NCBI RefSeq assembly: GCF_009760925.1 | Contig: NZ_VRLV01000018.1 | Coordinates: 1-64,000 of the forward strand | Direction: 5' to 3' | Source: Nonomuraea typhae | GTDB lineage: Bacteria > Actinomycetota > Actinomycetes > Streptosporangiales > Streptosporangiaceae | Length of the DNA stretch: 64,000 nucleotides | Part shown: positions 51,816-60,091 of the stretch, one piece after another | Numbering within the stretch: the first letter of the stretch is position 1 | How the letters are laid out: every line of letters begins with the position of its first letter | Made by a program: the position numbers and the translations under genes | The notes under the pieces: model-generated | The model's input: only the letters and a program-made list of their open reading frames with translations | Database searches by the model: none | What the model was told of the DNA's origin: nothing

Positions 51816-52566
51816 GGTAGGGCGTCGTGGTGGCCAGCGCCGCAAAGCCGAGCCGGGCCAGAATGGGCCGGCTGGTCGGCGCCGCGTCCACCTGCAGGTA
51901 GGCGTAACCGCGTTCGGCGGCCAGCCGGGCGCGGTGGGCCACCAGCCACCGGTACAGGCCCCTGCCGCGCCAGGCCGCCACGGTCCCGCCGCTCCACAGG
52001 CTGGCGAAGCCGGTGCCGGGGTGCAGCTGCATACGCGCGGCGCTCACCGGCTCCTCCCCCGCCATGGCCACCACCGCGACCAGTTCCTCCGGCCGCTCGG
52101 CCAGCTGGGCCAGCAGCTGGTGCCGCACCAGGGAACCGTCCCCGCCGAACGCCTGCGCGTGCACCGCCATCATCAGCTCCACGCCCGCCGCGTCGTCCAC
52201 CGCCCGCAGCCGCACCCCGGCCGGCGGCTCGCCGTCCAGGTGCAGCTCGCCGATCCGCCCGACCATGAGCGTCTCCGGCTCCTCGGGGGTGAAGCCCGCC
52301 CTGACCAGCCGCTCCCCCAGGTCAGCGGGCTGGTCGTGGCTGTAGAGCTTCCATTCGAAGGTACGGCCCAGCCGCCCGAAGTAGGCCACCTGCTCGGCGA
52401 TGGCCGCATCGGCCCCGGCGGCGTCCAGATCGGACCACAGGATGCCGTTCCAGTCGTCGTCCCCGCCGACCTGCCGGACCACCGGCCCGGCCCGTTCCAC
52501 CCGGGCCCCGGAGGTGTCGGCCTTGGCTCCCCGGCGCATCTGCCGGTCGAAGATGTGCAATGTCAC
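51805..52566 (-). CDS. GNAT-family acetyltransferase
   Basis: A 253-residue protein whose C-terminal half is a GNAT domain (ASLWSGGTVAAWRGRGLYRWLVAHRARLAAERG, then RPILARLGF). The N-terminal half is divergent and may be a degenerate GNAT repeat. The GTG start at 52566 is inferred from where homology-like sequence begins. Its 3' end overlaps the methyltransferase by 11 bp. It lies 17 bp downstream of the haloperoxidase-like gene. Confidence 0.85.
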   Translation of the reverse strand: MTLHIFDRQMRRGAKADTSGARVERAGPVVRQVGGDDDWNGILWSDLDAAGADAAIAEQVAYFGRLGRTFEWKLYSHDQPADLGERLVRAGFTPEEPETLMVGRIGELHLDGEPPAGVRLRAVDDAAGVELMMAVHAQAFGGDGSLVRHQLLAQLAERPEELVAVVAMAGEEPVSAARMQLHPGTGFASLWSGGTVAAWRGRGLYRWLVAHRARLAAERGYAYLQVDAAPTSRPILARLGFAALATTTPYLSP

Positions 52567-52583
52567 GGCGCCACCATAACGAC

Positions 52584-53783
52584 CTAATACAGGCGGTGCG
52601 CGTTGCGCACGGCGTTCACCCCCACCTGCTTGCCCAGTCGTACCCCGGCCAGGTCCGCCGTGCGGGTGTGAATGCCCGACCACACGCGGGCGTCGACGTT
52701 CTCGCGCGTCGGCGTGCTCCAGTCGCCGTAGGTGCGCGAGGCGCCGGGCTGCGTCGGGCTGGTGATCGTGTACGGCCGGCGGGCCCGCGGGCCCAGCAGC
52801 GCGGTGAGCACCCCTTCGGCGGCGCCGGAGTAGGTGTTGTGCCCGCTGGGATAGTCCGGGTGCGCCGGGGTGGTGTGCAACGGCGTCCAGTCCGGCGCCC
52901 CGCCCGCGCGCAGGGCGGTGACCGGCCGCCAGCGCAGGTAGGCGTACTTGGCGTCGGAGGTGGCGATCTGGGTGTCGACCAGGGCGACGTGGAAGAGCGC
53001 CACCAGTTCGGCCGGACGCCTGGCCTGCTCGACGCCGGCGCGCAGCACCCCGGTGTAGAGGGTCAGCGAGGAGCCGAGCCAGAACTGGGCGGTGTCGGTC
53101 TGGGCCTGGGTGCGCACGGTGCTGTCCTGGGAGCCGTACGCGCGGACCTCGGCCAGGTCCTTCTCATACGGGGGCGAGCCCAGCTCCGGCGGCGGCCCGG
53201 GCCGGAACTGATCGGCGCGCTGCAGCAGGAACGGCCTGGCCGCGCGCGACCCCGACTGGGTGGCCGGCGTGTAGGCCGGCGGCGTCGGCTGCCACACGCC
53301 GGGCGCCGGGGCGGGGGCGGGAAAGGGGGCGTTGATCGAGGCCGGGTCGAGGCCGTCGTTCTGGCGCTCGGCCAGCAGCGCCCGCGCTTCGCGCTGCCCG
53401 GCGGCCACGCCGCTGCTCTCGCCTGGGCCGTCGGGGATGGCGTTCAGGGTGTCGGCCAGGGCGGCGTCCAGCTCGGTCACCCGTGAGGGGGCGAGCGCGG
53501 TCAGCGCGGTGTGCACGGCCGAGGCCAGGGCCGCGTCGGCGTAGCCGGCTCGGCGCGTGGCGGCGCCGGCGGCGGGCCGGTGCAGGGCGCGGGCGGCGGC
53601 CAGCCAGCTGATCGCCCAGGTGCGGCTGTTGGTGGCCTGGGTGGAGGCGCCCGCGGCGGCGACGGTCTCGGCCGTCACGTCGTACCAGCGCAGCGCGACC
53701 GCGTTGCCGGCCGGCGCCGAGACCGGGCTGGTCAGGGTATTGGCGGCCAGGGCGGTGGCGGCCAGGGCGGAAACGAGCGACAT
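52584..53783 (-). CDS. Exported vanadium haloperoxidase / PAP2-type protein
   Basis: A 399-residue paralogue of the 40.6 kb enzyme. The N-terminus is a short hydrophobic signal (MSLVSALAATALAANTL). Active-site motifs are KYAYLRWRPV, HPDYPSGHNTYSG and RVWSGIHTRTADL, with the Lys, Arg and His residues kept. GAGAGGGG lies before the ATG. It starts 16 bp after the flavin monooxygenase gene and may be the fifth gene of that operon. Confidence 0.87.
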   Translation of the reverse strand: MSLVSALAATALAANTLTSPVSAPAGNAVALRWYDVTAETVAAAGASTQATNSRTWAISWLAAARALHRPAAGAATRRAGYADAALASAVHTALTALAPSRVTELDAALADTLNAIPDGPGESSGVAAGQREARALLAERQNDGLDPASINAPFPAPAPAPGVWQPTPPAYTPATQSGSRAARPFLLQRADQFRPGPPPELGSPPYEKDLAEVRAYGSQDSTVRTQAQTDTAQFWLGSSLTLYTGVLRAGVEQARRPAELVALFHVALVDTQIATSDAKYAYLRWRPVTALRAGGAPDWTPLHTTPAHPDYPSGHNTYSGAAEGVLTALLGPRARRPYTITSPTQPGASRTYGDWSTPTRENVDARVWSGIHTRTADLAGVRLGKQVGVNAVRNAHRLY

Positions 53784-53799
53784 GAAGGGTTCCCCTCTC

Positions 53800-55113
53800 T
53801 CAGGCGTACTGGCTGGCCGGGCGGGGCAGGCCGTAGTGGTCGCGGAGCGTGGCGCCGCCGTACTCGCTCCTGAACAGCCCGCGCGAGCGCAGGATGGGCA
53901 GGACGTGGTCGGCGAAGACCTCGAAGCCGCCGTTGAGGTAGGGCGGCATGACGTTGAAGCCGTCGGCGGCGCCGCCGGTGAACCATTCCTCGATGCGGTC
54001 GGCGATCTGCTCGGGGGTGCCGGCGGTGACCCAATGGCCGCGAGCGCCGGCCAGGCGGTGCAGGAGCTGGCGGATGGTGGGGTTCTCGCGCTCGATGATG
54101 TCCACGACGACGCCGAAGCGGCTGCCGTATCCGCGCTGCTCGTGGGTGGGCAGCTTCTCGCGGGGCACGGGGCCGTCGAGGTCGTGGCCGCTCAGGTCGA
54201 TGCCGAGGAACTGGCGCAGTTGCTGCACCGAATACTCCGGCTGGGTCAGTTCGTCGAACTCCTGTTGCAGTGCCCTGGCCTCGGCCTCGGTGGAGCCGAT
54301 GAACGGGCTGATGCCGGGCAGCACCTTGACCAGGGCGGGGTCGCGGCCCTCCGCCTTGACGCGGGCCTTGATGTCGGCGTAGAAGTCGCGGGCGTTCTCC
54401 AGCGTCTGGTGGGCGGTGAAGATCGCCTCGGCGTGGCGGGCGGCGAAGGCCCTGCCGTCCTCGGAGGAGCCCGCCTGCACGTAGACGGGACGGCCCTGCG
54501 GCGAGCGCGGGGTGTTGAGCGGGCCGCGCACGCGCAGCCGTTCGCCCGCGTGGTCGATCGTGTGGATCTTGCCGGTGTCGGCGAAGACGCCGCCGGCCTG
54601 GTCGATGACGAGCGCGTCGTCCTCCCAGCTGTCCCACAGCGCGGTCACCACCTCGAGGAACTCGTGCGCGCGGCCGTAGCGCTCGGCGTGCACGGGGTGT
54701 TCGTCCAGGCCGAAGTTCTGCGCGGCCTGCGGGGCGCCGGTGGTGACGATGTTCCAGCCCGCGCGCCCGCCCGACAGATGGTCGAGGGAGGCGAAGAGGC
54801 GGGCCAGGTTGTAGGGCTCCAGGTAGGTGGTGGAGGCGGTGGCGATCAGGCCGATGCGCCGGGTGACCGCGGCGATCGCCGACAGCCAGGTGAACGGCTC
54901 CAGCCGGAAGCGGCTGGCGTAGCGCACGTTGTCGGGCAGCGAGGGGCCGTCGGCGAAGAAGACGGCGTCCAGCTTGGCCTCCTCCGCGCGCTGGGCCAGC
55001 TCCTGGTAGTAGGCGATGTCGAGCACGCGCTCCGGCTTGGCCTCGCGAAAGCGCCAGGCGGCCTCGTGGTGGCCGGCCGGGTAGACGAACAGGTTCAGGT
55101 TGAGCTGTCTCAT
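53800..55113 (-). CDS. NtaA/DszA-type flavin-dependent monooxygenase
   Basis: A 437-residue LLM-class monooxygenase of the NtaA/SnaA/DszA group, which uses FMNH2 from a separate reductase. Typical motifs are RLEPFTWLSAIAAVTRRIGLIATASTTY, SGGRAGWNIVTTGAPQAAQNFG and VYVQAGSSEDGRAFAARHAEAIF. With the adjacent ABC importer it probably attacks an organosulfur or similar compound. No flavin reductase gene is in view. The ATG overlaps the ATPase stop by 4 nt. Confidence 0.92.
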   Translation of the reverse strand: MRQLNLNLFVYPAGHHEAAWRFREAKPERVLDIAYYQELAQRAEEAKLDAVFFADGPSLPDNVRYASRFRLEPFTWLSAIAAVTRRIGLIATASTTYLEPYNLARLFASLDHLSGGRAGWNIVTTGAPQAAQNFGLDEHPVHAERYGRAHEFLEVVTALWDSWEDDALVIDQAGGVFADTGKIHTIDHAGERLRVRGPLNTPRSPQGRPVYVQAGSSEDGRAFAARHAEAIFTAHQTLENARDFYADIKARVKAEGRDPALVKVLPGISPFIGSTEAEARALQQEFDELTQPEYSVQQLRQFLGIDLSGHDLDGPVPREKLPTHEQRGYGSRFGVVVDIIERENPTIRQLLHRLAGARGHWVTAGTPEQIADRIEEWFTGGAADGFNVMPPYLNGGFEVFADHVLPILRSRGLFRSEYGGATLRDHYGLPRPASQYA

Positions 55114-55814
55114 CGGGGTTCTCCCGTCACGCCGAGCGCGCGCAGCAGCTCGGCCCGGATCTCGCTGTGGCTCCTGGCGCCGTCCAGGCGCTGTTCGGCG
55201 GCGATGCGCCCCCGCTGGAGCACCAGCACGCGGTCGGCCAGCGCGATGGCCTCGTCCACGTCGTGCGTGACCAGCAGGACGGCGGGCCGATGCTGCTCGT
55301 AGAGCCGGCGCAGCAGCGCGTGCATCTTCAGCCGGGTCAGCGCGTCCAGGGCGCCGAACGGCTCGTCGGCCAGTAGCAGGCGCGGCTCGCGCACCAGGGA
55401 GCGGGCCAGGGCCACGCGTTGCTGCTCGCCGCCGGACAGCTCGTTGGGCCAGGCCCGCTCGCGCCCGCCCAGCCCGACCTCCTCCAGGCTGGCCAGTCCC
55501 TTGCCGGCGGCGCCGTCCAGGCCGAGGACGACGTTGTCCAGCACCCGCTGCCAGGGCAGCAGGCGGGCGTCCTGGAAGACGACCGAGACCTGCTCGGGCA
55601 CCTCGACCAGGCCGGTGCCCACGACGTCGTGGTCGAGCCCGGCCAGCGCGCGCAGCAGCGTGCTCTTGCCCGAGCCGCTCTGGCCGAGCAGGGCGACGAA
55701 CTCGCCGGAGGGGATCTCCAGGTCCAGGGCGTCGAGGATGACGCGCTCGCCGTAGGAGCGGGTCAGGCCCTGGATGCGGACGGCCGCGGTCAGCCGGCCA
55801 GCGTGCGCCGCCAT
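55110..55814 (-). CDS. ABC importer ATPase, sulfonate/nitrate type
   Basis: A 234-residue ATPase of the SsuB/TauB group. Walker A GQSGSGKST, signature LSGGEQQRVALARSLV, Walker B LLLADEPFGALDA and switch LLVTHDVDEA are intact. The ATG at 55814 lies inside the end of the permease gene (25-bp overlap). It powers the permease and binding protein encoded upstream. Confidence 0.94.
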   Translation of the reverse strand: MAAHAGRLTAAVRIQGLTRSYGERVILDALDLEIPSGEFVALLGQSGSGKSTLLRALAGLDHDVVGTGLVEVPEQVSVVFQDARLLPWQRVLDNVVLGLDGAAGKGLASLEEVGLGGRERAWPNELSGGEQQRVALARSLVREPRLLLADEPFGALDALTRLKMHALLRRLYEQHRPAVLLVTHDVDEAIALADRVLVLQRGRIAAEQRLDGARSHSEIRAELLRALGVTGEPR

Positions 55815-56611
55815 GACAGCGCCCTCCTCTCCACGAGGCGGACGGCGGCGTCGGAGAACAGCCCGAGCAGGCCGTACAGGACGAGGCCGACGAGGATGAC
55901 GTCGGTCTGGCCGTAGGTGCGGGCCAGATCCATCATGTAGCCGATGCCGGTGGTGGAGTTGATCAGCTCGGCGACCACGAGGAACAACCAGGCGGTGGTG
56001 ACCGCGAAGCGCATGCCCAGCAGGAACCCGGGCAGCGCGCCGGGCAGGACGACCTTGCGGATGAACGCGGCGCGGCCGAGCCCCACGCTTTCGGCCAGCT
56101 CGACGTAGCGGCTGTCGATGCTGCGCAGGCCGTTGTGGGTGTGGATGTAGATGGGTACGGCGACGCCGAGCGCGATCACGGTGACCTTCATGCCCTCGCC
56201 GATGCCGAGCCACAGGATGAGCAGCGGCATCAGGGCCAGCGCGGGCACCGCCCGTTTGATCTGCACCGGGCCGTCGATGATCGCCTCGCCCCACCGGCTG
56301 AGGCCGGAGACCAGCGCCAGCAGGGTGCCGATCGGGATGCCGAAGGCCAGGCCGAGTCCGACGCGCTGGACCGATGACAGCAGGTTGGCCTGCAGGCGCC
56401 CGTTGGCGATCAGCTCGCCGGCGCTGCTGAGCACGGTCCAGGGGGCCGACAGGAAGCGGGGGTCGAGCAGGCCGGTGGCCGAGCCGGCGACCCAGGCGGC
56501 CAGCAGGAGGGCCGGGCCGTACAGGAAGCCGGCGCGCAGCGGGCGGCCGGGACGCAGGCTGCGGCGGGTGCGGGCCTGGACCAGGAGGTCGGGGGGCGTG
56601 GTCAGCAACAT
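55790..56611 (-). CDS. ABC importer permease, sulfonate/nitrate type
   Basis: A 273-residue BPD-type permease of the SsuC kind. It has the loop LAESVGLGRAAFIRKVVLPGALPGFLLGMRF (EAA motif) and about six helices, such as GPALLLAAWVAGSAT and ALMPLLILWLGIGEGMKV. The ATG overlaps the binding-protein stop by one base. The frame is open further upstream, but that lies within the binding-protein gene. Confidence 0.92.
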   Translation of the reverse strand: MLLTTPPDLLVQARTRRSLRPGRPLRAGFLYGPALLLAAWVAGSATGLLDPRFLSAPWTVLSSAGELIANGRLQANLLSSVQRVGLGLAFGIPIGTLLALVSGLSRWGEAIIDGPVQIKRAVPALALMPLLILWLGIGEGMKVTVIALGVAVPIYIHTHNGLRSIDSRYVELAESVGLGRAAFIRKVVLPGALPGFLLGMRFAVTTAWLFLVVAELINSTTGIGYMMDLARTYGQTDVILVGLVLYGLLGLFSDAAVRLVERRALSWRRTLAG

Positions 56612-57639
56612 CAGGCACCGTCCCGGACGGTCTGGAAACGCAGGTCGTAGAGGTCCTGGGCCTTGATCGGCTGGTTGCCGGTCTCGGCGGCGAGGATGTC
56701 GATGGTCTCCTGGTGGCGGGCGACGGCCTCGCTCCAGTCGGTGGGCAGGTCGGGCTCGCCGGTCAGGTCGACGAGGTACCGGCCGTCTTCGGGGGTCAGG
56801 CCCTGGTCCTTGACGTAGTAGCCGGCGATCCACTCCTCGGGGTGCTCGTAGATCCAGCGGGAGGCGCGCACCCAGGCGGCCACGTACTCGCGCAGGGCGG
56901 CGGCCTTGGCGGGGTCTTTCAGGGTTTCGGTGCGGACGTAGAGGTGGCTCGGGTCGTCGCGCAGGCCGTGGCGGATGGTGGTGGCGCCGTCCTTGCCCCA
57001 CTTGGCGGTGTAGCGCTTGATGTACACCCCGCCGATGGGCGCGACGTCGACCTGCTTGCTGGCCAGGGCGTTGGGGTAGACGTCGCCGGTGCTGGGCAGT
57101 TCGACCAGGGTCACGTCCTTGGTGGTGAGCCCGGCCTGCTTGAGCACCTTGAGGATGAGCGCGCCCTGGGCCTGGCCGGGGCTGTAGGCGATCTTCTTGC
57201 CGCGCAGGTCGGCCAGGGTCTTGACGGGGACGCCGGGGGCGATGCCGAGTTCGTAGGTCGGGTGCGCCAGCGGGTCCTTCCTGAACTTCGAGGCGATGAT
57301 CTTCACCGGCAGGCCGGTCCAGGTGGCGTGGATGGCGGGGATCTCGGCGACCGCGCCCACGTCGAGCGCGTTGGCGCGGAATGCCTCGGAGGTCTGGGGG
57401 CCGCCGCTGATGTTGGCCCACTCGATCGGGAAGGAGAACGTGCCGATCTCGCCGGAGAGCGTCAGCGCCACTTTGGTGACGGGGTCGCCGACGATGAGCT
57501 TGGTGCCCTTGGGCACGGCGGTGGGCAGGGGCGCGTCGGGGGCCAGGGCGTTCGTGGTCTGTCCGCCGGCCTGGCCGCAGGCCGCCAGCAGGGTGGTCAG
57601 CAGCAGGGCGGCCAGCAGGGAGCGGGGTTTTGCGGGCAT
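56611..57639 (-). CDS. ABC importer substrate-binding lipoprotein
   Basis: A 342-residue SsuA/NrtA-type periplasmic-type binding protein. The signal MPAKPRSLLAALLLTTLLAAC ends in a lipobox with the lipidated Cys. ALTLSGEIGTFSFPIEWANISGG and LRGKKIAYSPGQAQGALILKVLKQAG are typical. It is the first gene of the operon, with GAAGGAC before the ATG. Substrates are probably sulfonates or similar organosulfur compounds. Confidence 0.92.
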   Translation of the reverse strand: MPAKPRSLLAALLLTTLLAACGQAGGQTTNALAPDAPLPTAVPKGTKLIVGDPVTKVALTLSGEIGTFSFPIEWANISGGPQTSEAFRANALDVGAVAEIPAIHATWTGLPVKIIASKFRKDPLAHPTYELGIAPGVPVKTLADLRGKKIAYSPGQAQGALILKVLKQAGLTTKDVTLVELPSTGDVYPNALASKQVDVAPIGGVYIKRYTAKWGKDGATTIRHGLRDDPSHLYVRTETLKDPAKAAALREYVAAWVRASRWIYEHPEEWIAGYYVKDQGLTPEDGRYLVDLTGEPDLPTDWSEAVARHQETIDILAAETGNQPIKAQDLYDLRFQTVRDGA

Positions 57640-57799
57640 GCGGAATCGTCCTTCAACCAGGCGAAACAAGGTGACAGGGTTACGGCGCTAGAGCCGGCGA
57701 CACTGTGCGGTGGCGACGCGGCAGAAGTCGATGTGCGCGCGACGGGTCAGGCCTGGGTTCACGATCATCACGATAAACGCGCAGGTCCACATTGGCAAT

Positions 57800-57824
57800 A
57801 TTTCCTACCTGATTTCTAGGAAAT
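57800..57824. promoter_or_regulatory. Inverted repeat upstream of sulfonate operon and GNAT
   Basis: ATTTCCTA (57800-57807) and TAGGAAAT (57817-57824) are perfect inverted 8-bp arms in an A/T-rich pocket. They lie between the divergent binding-protein and GNAT genes and close to the latter's start. Confidence 0.55.
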
Positions 57825-57838
57825 GTACCCTGGCGGCC

Positions 57839-58336
57839 ATGAAGATCAGGAAAGGCGGCCCGCCCGATGCGCCGGCCGTACTCGCCATGTTCGACAGCGC
57901 CGTCGCCTGGCTCACCGCGCAGGGCCGCACCGGGCAATGGGGCAGCGAGCCGTTCACCGGGAACGTCAAACGCGAGGAGCAGGTGCGGAGCTGGGCCGGG
58001 AGCGAGGGCATGCGCATCGCCGAGATCGACGGCGAACCCGCCGGCTGCGTGGTGGTCGGCCCGCCCCTGCCGTACGTCGAGCCCGACCCCGAGCCGGAGT
58101 TGTACGTGCAGGGCCTGGTGATCGACCAGCGCTTCGCAGGCAACCGCGTCGGCGGCGCGCTGCTGGACTGGGCGCTGGCCGAGGCCCGGGAACGCGGGGT
58201 GAAGGTGCTGCGCGTGGACTGCTACGCCGGTGACGACGGACGCCTGGTGCGCTACTACGAGCGCTGGGGGTTCACCCGGGAGAAGCCCTTCACCGTGGGC
58301 GAGTGGCCCGGCATGGTGTTGCGCCGGGAGCTCTGA
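57839..58336 (+). CDS. GNAT-family acetyltransferase
   Basis: A 165-residue GNAT enzyme. VQGLVIDQRFAGNRVGGALLDWALAEARERGVKVLRVDCYAG is motif A, and LVRYYERWGFTRE motif B. The target is unknown. It is divergent from the sulfonate operon and ends 3 bp before the convergent glutamate-type binding protein. Confidence 0.92.
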   Translation: MKIRKGGPPDAPAVLAMFDSAVAWLTAQGRTGQWGSEPFTGNVKREEQVRSWAGSEGMRIAEIDGEPAGCVVVGPPLPYVEPDPEPELYVQGLVIDQRFAGNRVGGALLDWALAEARERGVKVLRVDCYAGDDGRLVRYYERWGFTREKPFTVGEWPGMVLRREL

Positions 58337-58339
58337 CCG

Positions 58340-59143
58340 TCACTCGCATCCCTCGAACTGCGGCACCGAGGTGGTCAACCGCAGGCCCGTCGAGCCGAAC
58401 CGCCGCTCCAGAAGCCCGGCCGCGGCCCCGCTCTGGTACATCTCGGTCAGGGCCCGGTTGACCTCCTCGCACCCGGCCACGTCGCCCAGGCGCAGGGCGA
58501 TGCCGTACCGCTCCTCCGTGAACGGCGCGTTGACGATGGTGTAGGCCCCTTCGTCCCGGGCCGCGAATCCCGCCAGGATCAGGTCGCCGGTGGAGACCGC
58601 GTCCACCTGGCGCGAGCGCAGCAGGTCCACGCACGCGCCGTAGGTCTCGGCCGGGACGAGGTCGGCCATGACCCGGCGCCCCACCACCACGCGCGAGGCC
58701 GAGATCGACCCCTTGGCCTGGCACAGCCTGCGCCCCTCCAGGTCGCGCACGCCGCGGATGTCGGTGGTCTCCTTGCGCACCAGGATGTCCTGGCGCGAGA
58801 CATAGTACGGCCCGGCGAAGGTCACCTCGGCCTTGCGCTGCGGGCTGATGGAGTAGGTGGCGATGACCATGTCCGCGGCCCCGGAGCGCAGCTTGTCCTC
58901 GCGCCCTTCGGAGGTCGTCTCGACGAAGGTGACCTTCTTACCCAGATATTTGGCGACATAGGAGGCCACGTCCACGTCGAAGCCCTCGAACCGGTCCCCG
59001 GTCCTGAGCCCGAGGCCGGGCTGGTCCGATTTGACCGCGACGATCAGCTCGTCCTTGTCCAGGATCGACGCCTGGCCGCCCACCTGTATGCCGCATCCGG
59101 CCAGCGACAACGCGGCGGCCAGGATGAGGAGCTTGCCTCTCAC
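58340..59143 (-). CDS. Glutamate/polar amino acid-binding lipoprotein
   Basis: A 267-residue type 3 solute-binding protein similar to GluB. The lipobox is LSLAGC after a short signal. ELIVAVKSDQPGLGLR, FEGFDVDVASYVAKYLG and DMVIATYSISPQRKAEVTFAGPYY are family hallmarks. No ABC permease or ATPase genes are adjacent, so it is an orphan binding protein or serves as a sensor. The start is GTG. Confidence 0.92.
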   Translation of the reverse strand: MRGKLLILAAALSLAGCGIQVGGQASILDKDELIVAVKSDQPGLGLRTGDRFEGFDVDVASYVAKYLGKKVTFVETTSEGREDKLRSGAADMVIATYSISPQRKAEVTFAGPYYVSRQDILVRKETTDIRGVRDLEGRRLCQAKGSISASRVVVGRRVMADLVPAETYGACVDLLRSRQVDAVSTGDLILAGFAARDEGAYTIVNAPFTEERYGIALRLGDVAGCEEVNRALTEMYQSGAAAGLLERRFGSTGLRLTTSVPQFEGCE

Positions 59144-59292
59144 CCCCGGCAGGCTAGGGGGCGTCCGTGAACGCCGATTGAACGCCCGATGGCCTCTGTG
59201 CCGGAATGTCTTGCTGGAAAAGCGTTGGCGCCGGCGTCGTCGAGCGGGCTAGCTTGGCCTGCGTTTGTGAAACGGCAGATAGGAGATGCGGG

Positions 59293-60015
59293 ATGACTTC
59301 CCAGCTCGTCGCGCTCAGCTTCGATGCGAACGACCCAGCCCGACTCGCCCGCTTCTGGGCCGGAATCCTGGGCTGGGAGATGGCCGACGATCCCGTCGAA
59401 GGCATCACGCTGCTGCCGGACGACGACACCGGCTTCCGGCTGCGGTTCGTCGCGTCTCAGGAGAAGAAGACCGGACAGAACCAGATCCACTTCGATCTGA
59501 CCAGCAAGTCCCTGGAGGACCAGCAGCACACGGTGGACCGGGCGCTCGAGCTGGGCGGGCAGCACATCGACATCGGGCAGCGCCCGGAAGAGGGCCATGT
59601 GGTGCTCGCCGACCCCGAGGGCAACGAGTTCTGCGTCATCGAGCCGGGCAACAACTTCCTCGCCGAGTGCGGGTTCCTCGGGGCGCTCTCGTGCGACGGT
59701 TCGCAGGAGGTCGGGTACTTCTGGAGCGCGGCGCTGGGCTGGCCGCTGGTCTGGGACCAGAACGAGGAGACCGCGATCCGCTCGCCGCACGGCGGCCCGA
59801 AGATCACCTGGGGTGGTCCGCCCGTGGCGGAGAAGACGGGCAAGAACAGGCTGCACCTCGACCTCGCCCCGCCCGCCGGCGGCGATCAGCAGGCGGAGGT
59901 CGAACGGCTCATCTCCCTCGGAGCCAGGCGCCTGGACATCGGCCAGGGCGAGACCGGTCATGTGGTGATGGCCGACCCCGATGGCAACGAGTTCTGCGTG
60001 CTGGCTCCTCGCTAG
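59293..60015 (+). CDS. Two-domain VOC family protein
   Basis: A 240-residue protein with two glyoxalase-like VOC domains in tandem. Domain one starts VALSFDANDPARLARFWAGILGWEM and ends GHVVLADPEGNEFCVIEPG. Domain two repeats this with GYFWSAALGWPLVW and GHVVMADPDGNEFCVLAP. The near-identical ends show internal duplication. AGGAG lies seven bases before the ATG. The substrate is unknown. Confidence 0.92.
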   Translation: MTSQLVALSFDANDPARLARFWAGILGWEMADDPVEGITLLPDDDTGFRLRFVASQEKKTGQNQIHFDLTSKSLEDQQHTVDRALELGGQHIDIGQRPEEGHVVLADPEGNEFCVIEPGNNFLAECGFLGALSCDGSQEVGYFWSAALGWPLVWDQNEETAIRSPHGGPKITWGGPPVAEKTGKNRLHLDLAPPAGGDQQAEVERLISLGARRLDIGQGETGHVVMADPDGNEFCVLAPR

Positions 60016-60091
60016 CGCGTCAACCTTCGGTCGGCCGGATGCAACCTGCGGCGGTATCGGGGCAGCCGGATCGCTTCGTAGCGTGCTGGTC

